Positions 14,518 to 20,050 of a stretch of DNA of 21,438 bases are shown here, piece by piece. Positions within the stretch are counted from its first letter, which is position 1. Every line of letters begins with the position of its first letter. A program made the translations under genes and the position numbers. Origin of the DNA: Sphingomonadaceae bacterium (GTDB lineage: Bacteria; Pseudomonadota; Alphaproteobacteria; Sphingomonadales; Sphingomonadaceae); NCBI GenBank assembly GCA_947442095.1, contig CANEVG010000010.1:1-21438 (forward strand), given 5' to 3'. The notes below the pieces were generated by a model. That model was not told the origin of the DNA. It did no database searches and was given only the letters and a program-made list of their open reading frames with translations.

Positions 14518-16459
14518 GGTCGTAGGCCCCTGCCCCCTGCAGTTCGAAGCCCTGTAGATCGGTCACGTTCTCCACCTGCAGCCGCAGCGTGGCGGACTTG
14601 CCGGCAATCGCGAACTGATAGCGCCCGCCCAGATCGACCAGCGTGCGCGGGGGGATGGCGGTAAGGTTGCTCACGCTCGCAGTTTCGGCGCTGCGGTGCG
14701 AGGCGCTAAGATCGAGCGAGAGACCGGTGAGGCCCGGCGGGCGCCAATCGGCATTGAGCTCGATCCTCCGGGAGATCGCACCGACCGGTCGCGGGCCTAT
14801 GCCGGCGGTGCCGACCCCTGCCCCGCGCACTTTGGGCCGGAGCAGCACCCCGCCCGCCACCACGCTGAGCCGCGAGGTGACGGCCCCGGCGATCGATGTC
14901 TCGACCCCCTGGTTGATCACATCGCCCAGCGCATCGAAACGCCCGGCACCATCGAGATTGAAGTAGGGCTTGCGCACATCGAACACGCCCGCGACGAGTT
15001 TGACTTCGCCCGTCAGCGCATAGCGCAGCCCGGCATCGCGCTGGCTGGTGCGGATGGCGGGTAGCGCCTCGTTGCGGTTGGCCGCGTTTTCGGGCGCGAC
15101 GCCGCTTTCCTCCAGCCCCGTGACATAGCCGCCATAAACGACAAGGCGCGGGGTGATCTCTGCCGCCGCGGTCACGTTATACAGGAACGGCGCGGCGTCG
15201 GTTGCCACCGGGGGTTCGCCCGGCAGGCCGATGCGCTTGCGGTACTGGGTTTTTTGCAGGCCCACGCTGAGTTCGCCCACGCCTTGCCAGCGCCCTTCAT
15301 AGGCGAGGCCCACGGTCCACTGCCGCACACGGTCTTGCTGCTGGGTCGTGAAAGTGAGCGCGGGCTTTGCGGCGGTGGTCGGCGCAAAGACGCTCGTTGG
15401 CCCGAGATCGATCACGTCTGCCCCGCCGAACCGCCGGTAACCGGCGCGCGCACGCAAGCTTGCGTGGATGCGATGCGTGCGCGCGCCGTCTTGCGCTGTG
15501 CGCGTGAGGCGCAGTTCCCCGCTGGTCGAGATGAACCTCAGCGGTGGATCGGCGAACAGGAGCTGATTGCCCGTGCCATCCGCCGCCAGATCGGTGATGA
15601 GGTTGGTGAAGCCTTGGCGGTCGTCGAAACGCGAATGGAACGCCCCGCCTTTCAGTTCCCAGCCCTCCGCGATGCGCCAGGTGGAGATGAGGCCCGCATT
15701 GAAGGCCGATCCTTCATACCGCGCCCAGTCCGGCCCCTTCAGGAAACGGCGCGGGAGGCGCGGCGGCAGGCCCTCGGCGGCGGGGAGAAACACCGGTCCC
15801 TTGATTTCGTAGCCACTGGCGCGGGTGATGAACGGCACCAGTTCGAGATCGGCGGTGGGCTGCCAGCGGGCGGTAGCAGACAATTCCAGAAACCGCGCGC
15901 GGGTCGCGTTGAAATTGCGGTCGTTATAAAGCGCAGTGCCTAGACCGAGGCTAAGCGCTTCGTTCATTGGCAGGTTGGCATCCACCTCGAACGAGCGGTT
16001 GCCCCATTGGTTCAGCGCGGCCAGCAGGCTGAGCGCTGTCTCGTCGCCCGGCGTGCGGAAAGCATAATCGACAATGCCGGTAGGCGCGGGGAACGGACTG
16101 CCGAGCGCGGAGAGGCCGACGCGGATCTGCGTGGTGCGCTGCAGCCGCGCGCCCAGTTCCCACACCTGATCAAAATATAGCCCCTCGATCCGCACATTGC
16201 CCGCCGCCGTGGGCGAGAAGCCGCGCGCGTTCTCTGCGTTGTAGAGCCCGATCGTCTCGCGCCCGATGGTGGTGCCAAAGGCATCCGCCGCGCTGCGCAC
16301 CGCATTTTCGGCCGCGCGCGCACCGGTGGCGGCAGTCGTTGCCGCGTCGATTGCGGGGGACGCAGTCTGTGCGTGGGCCAGCGGCGCCGCGGCAAGCAAC
16401 AGGGCGGCGATGGCACAGGCTAAAGGGGAGCGGGGGATCACGGACGCTTGGCCTGACAT
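14471..16459 (-). CDS. TonB-dependent receptor with reduced plug region
   Basis: 662 residues. A signal peptide ends at A-H-A|Q near residue 30. A remnant plug follows: I-G-R-E-T-I-G-L-Y-N (65-74), R-G-F-S-P-T-A-A-G-N-V-R-I-E-G-L-Y-F-D (79-97) and P-F-P-A-P-T-G-I-V-D-Y (122-132). The remainder is a beta-barrel with late receptor motifs N-V-T-D-L-Q-G-F and G-R-R-F-G-G-Y-L. I see no TonB box between the signal peptide and the plug, only an Ala-rich stretch. This type is known in sphingomonads and caulobacters, ligand unknown; iron chelates or organic nutrients are usual. It follows a lipoprotein gene by 19 bases, with a small hairpin between. No strong ribosome site is visible before ATG 16459; GTG 16441 is an alternative. 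Confidence 0.87.
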   Translation of the reverse strand: MSGQASVIPRSPLACAIAALLLAAAPLAHAQTASPAIDAATTAATGARAAENAVRSAADAFGTTIGRETIGLYNAENARGFSPTAAGNVRIEGLYFDQVWELGARLQRTTQIRVGLSALGSPFPAPTGIVDYAFRTPGDETALSLLAALNQWGNRSFEVDANLPMNEALSLGLGTALYNDRNFNATRARFLELSATARWQPTADLELVPFITRASGYEIKGPVFLPAAEGLPPRLPRRFLKGPDWARYEGSAFNAGLISTWRIAEGWELKGGAFHSRFDDRQGFTNLITDLAADGTGNQLLFADPPLRFISTSGELRLTRTAQDGARTHRIHASLRARAGYRRFGGADVIDLGPTSVFAPTTAAKPALTFTTQQQDRVRQWTVGLAYEGRWQGVGELSVGLQKTQYRKRIGLPGEPPVATDAAPFLYNVTAAAEITPRLVVYGGYVTGLEESGVAPENAANRNEALPAIRTSQRDAGLRYALTGEVKLVAGVFDVRKPYFNLDGAGRFDALGDVINQGVETSIAGAVTSRLSVVAGGVLLRPKVRGAGVGTAGIGPRPVGAISRRIELNADWRPPGLTGLSLDLSASHRSAETASVSNLTAIPPRTLVDLGGRYQFAIAGKSATLRLQVENVTDLQGFELQGAGAYDLIAGRRFGGYLTVDL

Positions 16460-16464
16460 GCGGT

Positions 16465-16482
16465 GTAGGCCCGAAGCCTTAC
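16465..16482 (-). other. Small intergenic hairpin between lipoprotein and receptor genes
   Basis: In the mRNA, GUA-A-GGC and GCCUAC pair around a UUCGG loop with one bulged A, overlapping the lipoprotein stop codon and lying just before the receptor start. It may influence receptor translation, since no clear Shine-Dalgarno sequence precedes that start. Short and not conclusive. Confidence 0.3.
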
Positions 16483-17096
16483 GTCTTACCCTGCGCCGCG
16501 ACCAGCTTGTCCCACGTGGTCCAGTCGATCGCGCGGCCGGGATAGGCCACCGTCTTGAACGGCCACGCGGTCTTCACCCACTGGCGCGCCCAGGCGTAAA
16601 GCTCGGCGTCGAAACCGGCGTCGTATTCGGCCTTGGTCACCCAGATCTGCACTTGCGCATCATAGCCGGGCACCGGGCTGGGCGAGACATAGACGCAGCC
16701 GCGCTCGCGCTTGCCATCGGGCGTAAGCACGGAATAAGCGAATGATTCGCGGGCCCTGAAGCGCGCAGCCTCGGTTTCCATGTCCTTCACCGCATCTGCA
16801 TCGGATATCTTGGCAGTGGGCCAGGCGGCGGAGCGCGTGAAGGTCTTCTGCAAGTGTTCGATCGAGGACATGTAGGCGTCGAAATCGATCTTCACGAGCG
16901 CGGGGCCGAGCGGAACCACCTTGAAGGCAGGGGTCTCGACCAGGGTCGGCACGGCGAAATCGGGTACGACGAACGCTGGCTTCGCCGCCAGAGTGGCGGG
17001 GGGCGGCGCGGCAGTCGTGATTTGACCAGTGGCGGGTGCGCAGCCCAGCAAAGCCAACGCCGCCATCAAACATGCGCCCGTGATCTGCGTTTTCAT
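16479..17096 (-). CDS. Lipoprotein with GNAT-like domain, partner of the TonB receptor
   Basis: 205 residues. The N-terminus has a lipobox L-L-G-C with Cys19, so the mature protein is probably lipid-anchored in the periplasm. After a Pro/Ala-rich linker comes a compact domain with Y-M-S-S-I-E-H-L-Q, W-P-T-A-K, E-A-A-R-F-R-A-R-E-S-F-A-Y-S-V-L-T-P-D, then G-C-V-Y-V-S-P and V-Q-I-W-V-T-K. The run from F-A-Y-S-V-L through G-C-V-Y-V resembles the core strands of GNAT acyltransferases, and homologous stand-alone proteins without lipoboxes seem to exist, but I cannot confirm the fold. GGGGAG lies 8 bases before the ATG. It is first in a two-gene operon with the receptor. An extracytoplasmic role in handling the receptor's ligand is inference. 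Confidence 0.75.
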   Translation of the reverse strand: MKTQITGACLMAALALLGCAPATGQITTAAPPPATLAAKPAFVVPDFAVPTLVETPAFKVVPLGPALVKIDFDAYMSSIEHLQKTFTRSAAWPTAKISDADAVKDMETEAARFRARESFAYSVLTPDGKRERGCVYVSPSPVPGYDAQVQIWVTKAEYDAGFDAELYAWARQWVKTAWPFKTVAYPGRAIDWTTWDKLVAAQGKT

Positions 17097-17265
17097 CCTG
17101 TCTGCTCCCCTTGAAGGCCAGCAGACGGTTCCATGATCGGCGCTTCAGGGCAAGATGGAAGTGGCGGCAGTGCCAACAGGATGGAGCGGAGCGCGGCGCG
17201 GGTCAGGCCACGATGCCCCCGGGACGGCTGGATTGCCGCGTGCCGGAAGGGCTTGACGCAGCGCC

Positions 17266-17568
17266 TCAGGCGAGCTGGCCGATTCCCCAAATGATTGCGG
17301 CCCACAGCGTCGCCGATGCGGCCAGCGGGAAGGTTACGCGGAACCAGCCGGGATAGAGCCGTTCATCGCAGACCTCTTCACGGGCCGTGAGCTGCACAAG
17401 GTCGGCCTGCAAGCGGTGAACCGGCGAAGGCGCGGGTACTGCCAAATCATCGGCAATTCGGGCGACTGCGGGCCTTCCTGCTTCGCCCGAGGGCTCGGGT
17501 GCGGCCGCTGATGGGTGGCGCAGCATGGCAGCATCAATGGCTTCACGAACGGGACGGGCGACAGGCAT
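17266..17568 (-). CDS. Small C-terminally membrane-anchored protein, hypothetical
   Basis: 100 residues. The first 70 are hydrophilic and Ala/Pro/Arg-rich; the last 27 form one hydrophobic helix (F-P-L-A-A-S-A-T-L-W-A-A-I-I-W-G-I) preceded by G-W-F-R, a tail-anchor layout with the N-terminus probably in the cytoplasm. GGAG lies 9 bases before ATG 17568. Small proteins with a W-containing terminal helix occur in sphingomonads, often without function. The family is not recognised. It is a separate transcription unit, 170 bases upstream of the lipoprotein/receptor pair on the same strand. That gap (17097-17265) shows only a TCTGCT/AGCAGA dyad. Confidence 0.6.
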   Translation of the reverse strand: MPVARPVREAIDAAMLRHPSAAAPEPSGEAGRPAVARIADDLAVPAPSPVHRLQADLVQLTAREEVCDERLYPGWFRVTFPLAASATLWAAIIWGIGQLA

Positions 17569-17703
17569 CAGGACAATCTCCGTCCCAATCCTAGCGCGGC
17601 CGGATGAATCACTTTAAACCCGAACCTAAGGGCTTTCACTTAACAGGCCGTAGTACGGCGCGATAACTGCCGCAGCGCACAATCTCCCCGATCCCGGAGC
17701 ATG
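17569..17703. other. Gap between Nudix and small membrane-protein genes
   Basis: 135 bp probably holding the promoter of the small membrane-protein gene and the end of the Nudix transcript. The only clear structure is a 13-base palindrome (GCCGTA-G-TACGGC, 17647-17659), which could be a protein-binding site or a minimal hairpin. Confidence 0.35.
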
Positions 17704-18534
17704 CTATGCGCGATCAGCGCCCTCCAGCAGTTCGCCATCCACCGGGTAACCGGCATTGGCCGGAATCACCAGCCAGCGCTCCCCATCCCGCAGCTCGATC
17801 GAAGGCGTCATAATGACAATCGGGGTGACAAGAGCATGATCGCGGGCTGAGGAAAAGCTGCTAAACTGCGCCAAACGCTCAAGATTTCTCCTCGTCGGGA
17901 AGATGATCTTGATCGACCGTTCATCGGCCAGACGCAGCGCTTCGGCGGCACTGGCCCAGAACAAGTGGCGGTTCTCGGTGGCGTCTGCGGTCACTTCGAC
18001 AGCCCCTGTCCCAAGATCGGCGAGATAGAACCGGGTATCGAAGACCCGCATGTTGCGGTGGCGTGGCCACCAGCGCGCAAAGGGCACCAGCGCATCAAGA
18101 TCGAGCGCCCAGTCAAAGGCTTCCAGCACCGCGCTGAGCCGCCCTGTTTCCAGCAGCAGCGCCCTTGCCGCAGCCGCCCGCGCTGCATCGATGGCGCCGG
18201 AAAGGCCAACGGCAAGCCCGGTTTCTTCCAGCGTTTCCCGCACCGCCGTGATCCGGCCCGCAACATCAGCCAACTCCCCCGCTGCACGGCCAGTAACGAT
18301 AAGGTGCTCGGCAAGTTCGATATCCGCAGGATCAACCTTGCCGCCTGGAAACACCGTTGCCCCGCCGGCAAAGGACATGCTGCCCGAACGTTCCACCATC
18401 AGGATCTGGGCTGGGGCGCGATCAGGGCCGCCATCGGCCCCGCCTGCCGGATCATGCCGGAATACGACCAGAGTGGCAGCGGGCGTGGCGGGGGCCGCAT
18501 CGGGGTGCGCGCCCATATCGTCGAGATCATCCAT
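17704..18534 (-). CDS. Nudix hydrolase, NUDT19/CoA-diphosphatase-like
   Basis: 276 residues, long for a Nudix protein. The Nudix box is split by an insertion, as in the NUDT7/NUDT19 type: F-P-G-G-K-V-D-P-A-D (62-71) is separated by about 25 residues from R-E-T-L-E-E-T-G-L (99-107), which carries the metal-binding glutamates. The C-terminal half has the F-A-R-W-W-P-R-H segment and F-D-T-R-F-Y-L-A characteristic of that branch. Members hydrolyse CoA and acyl-CoA to phosphopantetheine compounds or act on related diphosphates. The bacterial substrate is unproven. ATG 18534 starts a hydrophilic leader; a Met at codon 7 is an alternative. It is transcribed away from the candidate small RNA gene. 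Confidence 0.85.
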   Translation of the reverse strand: MDDLDDMGAHPDAAPATPAATLVVFRHDPAGGADGGPDRAPAQILMVERSGSMSFAGGATVFPGGKVDPADIELAEHLIVTGRAAGELADVAGRITAVRETLEETGLAVGLSGAIDAARAAAARALLLETGRLSAVLEAFDWALDLDALVPFARWWPRHRNMRVFDTRFYLADLGTGAVEVTADATENRHLFWASAAEALRLADERSIKIIFPTRRNLERLAQFSSFSSARDHALVTPIVIMTPSIELRDGERWLVIPANAGYPVDGELLEGADRA

Positions 18535-18688
18535 GGTGCGACCATGCTACGCCGACAGCATCTTGCCAAGCGCTGCGGCACCGCTTTGCCGGACAAGGGG
18601 GATGATATGTCGGTGCGCTTTACAGCCAATGCCAAGCCGATGGGGCAGTTTTCAGCCAGAAACCCGAAAATTCAGGCACTTTTCGAGT

Positions 18689-18716
18689 TTGGCACGGCTC
18701 ATGCTTAGTGTTTATT
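18689..18716 (+). promoter_or_regulatory. Candidate promoter for a small RNA: sigma54-like -24/-12 or sigma70-like
   Basis: TGGCACG at 18690-18696 and ATGC at 18701-18704 place GG and GC exactly 10 bases apart, the sigma54 (RpoN) -24/-12 geometry, with one mismatch in the -12 TTGC. The same DNA also reads as a sigma70-type promoter: TTGGCA (18689-18694, 5 of 6 to consensus), a 16-base spacer and TTTATT (18711-18716, 4 of 6). Either would start RNA at about 18716-18723. A TTTTC-N12-GAAAA dyad lies upstream (18649-18670). Confidence 0.5.
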
Positions 18717-18896
18717 GTCCTGAGAGTGTCTTCCAAGAGGCGGAACCGTTCCCCCCGGTCTCCCGGTTCCGCCTCTCTCAAGCTCCACAGCCCGAGATGG
18801 CCCTGCGCGCGGCCCCCCAACCGCGCGCAGGCCGGGTCCTCCACCCGCCAACCGGCACAAAAAAAGCGGCCCCGTCAGAGACGGGGCCGCTTTTTT
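18716..18896 (+). ncRNA. Candidate trans-acting small RNA, about 180 nt
   Basis: Between the Nudix and grxD genes, a promoter-like site is followed by three strong hairpins and a terminator, with no reading frame. Hairpin 1 pairs 18736-18748 with 18764-18776 (13 bp, perfect) around a 15-base pyrimidine-rich loop containing CCCCCC and CUCC. Hairpin 2 pairs 18802-18812 with 18821-18831 (11 bp, perfect) around CCCCCCAA. Hairpin 3 is the terminator stem (18866-18890) with a U6 tail. C-rich loops presented on stable stems are the design of anti-Shine-Dalgarno sRNAs such as the alphaproteobacterial CCUCC-loop families; membership in any named family is not shown. The terminator is bidirectional, so the hairpins could alternatively belong to a + strand UTR, but no gene is near. 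Start inferred from promoter spacing. Confidence 0.6.
18859..18896. terminator. Bidirectional Rho-independent terminator
   Basis: A run of seven A (18859-18865), an 11-bp GC-rich stem (18866-18876 with 18880-18890, loop AGA) and six T (18891-18896) make a textbook intrinsic terminator on both strands. On the + strand it ends the candidate small RNA; on the - strand it can end the DUF1476-bolA-grxD transcript after a 3' UTR of about 130-170 bases. Confidence 0.92.
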
Positions 18897-19026
18897 ATCG
18901 CCTTGTGGCGAAGGTGGCACCAGCCCATTCCCCCGCCCGGCCACCCATGACGCACAATTCCGCTGGGGGGCCGGGTGGGAGAGCGGGCTGGTGCTGCCCT
19001 GTTTCGGCCAAGCCGAAACAGCTAAA
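18897..19026. other. Structured 3' UTR of the grxD operon
   Basis: 130 bp without a gene between grxD and the terminator. It contains a perfect 10-bp hairpin just after the grxD stop (18999-19008 with 19012-19021, loop CAA) and a larger fold in which GCACCAGCCC on the left pairs over 10 bp with GGGCTGGTGC on the right, enclosing CCCGGCC/GGCCGGG. None has a T-tract. They may protect the mRNA end or act as a processed 3' UTR RNA. Confidence 0.5.
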
Positions 19027-19350
19027 TCAAGACGGCCCCACTTCCGCGTCGGCGACCAGCTGCTGCAGCTCGCCCGCTTCGTACATTTCCATCATGATGT
19101 CCGATCCGCCGACGAATTCACCCTTCACATACAGCTGCGGGATCGTTGGCCAATCCGAATAGGCCTTGATGCCCTGGCGGATTTCCATGTCCTGCAAAAC
19201 ATCGACCGTGGCGTACTGCACACCGAGATGCTCAAGAATGGCGATTGCCTTGCTCGAGAACCCGCACTGCGGAAACAGCGGGGTGCCCTTCATGAACAGG
19301 ACGACGTCGTTGGCTCCGACGATTTCAGCGATGCGTTCGTTGCTGGACAT
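19027..19350 (-). CDS. grxD: Monothiol glutaredoxin (Grx4/GrxD type)
   Basis: 107 residues, the normal single-domain length. The active site is C-G-F-S (29-32) in K-G-T-P-L-F-P-Q-C-G-F-S, with the glutathione-binding segments W-P-T-I-P-Q-L-Y-V-K-G-E-F-V-G-G-S-D following. Monothiol CGFS glutaredoxins bind a [2Fe-2S] cluster with glutathione, transfer clusters to acceptor proteins, and form heterodimers with BolA proteins to sense or traffic iron-sulfur clusters. The bolA gene lies just upstream (about 32 bp) in the same operon, which fits. It is the last gene before a structured 3' UTR and a strong terminator. Cytoplasmic. Confidence 0.97.
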   Translation of the reverse strand: MSSNERIAEIVGANDVVLFMKGTPLFPQCGFSSKAIAILEHLGVQYATVDVLQDMEIRQGIKAYSDWPTIPQLYVKGEFVGGSDIMMEMYEAGELQQLVADAEVGPS

Positions 19351-19382
19351 GGGCTTTGGTTCTTTCTTAGTCTCGATGGGGT

Positions 19383-19616
19383 TCAGGTGGGAACCGCAGT
19401 GGTCACTTGCAAGGCATGTAGCAGGCCGCCCATCCTGTCACCCAGCGCGGAATAGACCGCCTTGTGACGCGCAACACGCGAGAGGCTGGCAAACGAGGCG
19501 GCGACGACATGCGCGGCATAGTGATCGCCGTCGCCGGCCAGATCGGTGATCGTTACTTCAGCATCAGGGATGGCTGCGCGAATCAGCGCCTCGATTTCGG
19601 CAGCGGGCATCGCCAT
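19383..19616 (-). CDS. bolA: BolA-family protein
   Basis: 77 residues, compact BolA/YrbA length. It has the BolA pattern: I-E-A-L-I-R-A-A-I-P-D-A-E-V near the N-terminus, G-D-G-D-H-Y-A-A-H-V-V-A with His32, and the signature R-H-K-A-V-Y-S-A-L (50-58) with an invariant His. The short form resembles BolA2/IbaG-type partners of CGFS glutaredoxin rather than the longer morphogene BolA. With grxD downstream it likely forms the [2Fe-2S]-binding heterodimer used in cluster delivery or iron regulation. ATG 19616 shares a base with the DUF1476 stop (TGATG), so translation is coupled. Confidence 0.93.
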   Translation of the reverse strand: MAMPAAEIEALIRAAIPDAEVTITDLAGDGDHYAAHVVAASFASLSRVARHKAVYSALGDRMGGLLHALQVTTAVPT

Positions 19617-19939
19617 CAGGCGGCGCCCACGATTTGGCGGCGAGCCTCAACCGCATGTTCGGCCAGCGCGGCGCGGATCTCGGCATCGTCGATTTCCACA
19701 CCGGCCGAGATCAGATCGCCCAGCAGCTTGCGCACGACGTCTTCGTCGCCCGCTTCCTCGAACTCGGCCTGCACGACCGAACGGGCATAGGCTTCGGTTT
19801 CCGCCGCATCGAGCCCCATGCGCTCTGCCGCCCAGTGGCCGAGCAACTTGTTGCGCCGGGCCTGAATGCGGAACAGGGTTTCTTCATCGTGCGCGAACTT
19901 GGCTTCTTCGGCGCGTTCGCGGTCTTCGAACGAGGTCAT
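19616..19939 (-). CDS. DUF1476 protein, F1-ATPase inhibitor (zeta subunit) homologue
   Basis: 107 residues, nearly all helical and charged. It begins M-T-S-F-E-D-R-E-R-A-E-E-A-K-F-A-H-D-E-E and continues with F-R-I-Q-A-R-R-N-K-L-L-G-H-W-A-A and late A-G-V-E-I-D-D-A-E-I. This is the DUF1476 family, represented by the zeta subunit of the Paracoccus denitrificans F1FO-ATPase, whose N-terminal segment blocks ATP hydrolysis. ATG 19939 with AGGAAAG at 7 bases is chosen over a 28-codon extension to 20023 that lacks family sequence. It is the first gene of the operon with bolA and grxD. The inhibitory strength varies across alphaproteobacteria, so function is by homology. Confidence 0.9.
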   Translation of the reverse strand: MTSFEDRERAEEAKFAHDEETLFRIQARRNKLLGHWAAERMGLDAAETEAYARSVVQAEFEEAGDEDVVRKLLGDLISAGVEIDDAEIRAALAEHAVEARRQIVGAA

Positions 19940-19994
19940 GGCAGGTCTTTCCTGTGGCTGCAGCCGGGCGTGATGGCCGCGTGTTTCGCCCTGA

Positions 19995-20023
19995 CGGATA
20001 GTGGCCAAGGCGTGAGGCTGCAA
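19995..20023 (-). promoter_or_regulatory. Candidate sigma70-type promoter for the DUF1476-bolA-grxD operon
   Basis: On the - strand TTGCAG (20023-20018) and TATCCG (20000-19995) are separated by exactly 17 bases, about 56 bases before ATG 19939. The match to consensus is weak (4 and 3 of 6). The -35 hexamer overlaps the 7-bp dyad AGGCTGC/GCAGCCT (20015-20036), which also follows the peptidase stop and might end that transcript. Confidence 0.35.
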
Positions 20024-20050
20024 GGGAGAGCAGCCTGATTTCCGAAACGG

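Noticed and set aside
18050..19162. + strand open frame of 370 codons across the Nudix gene and the sRNA region
   Set aside because: Ser/Arg/Pro-rich shadow passing through a terminator, antisense to the Nudix and grxD genes.
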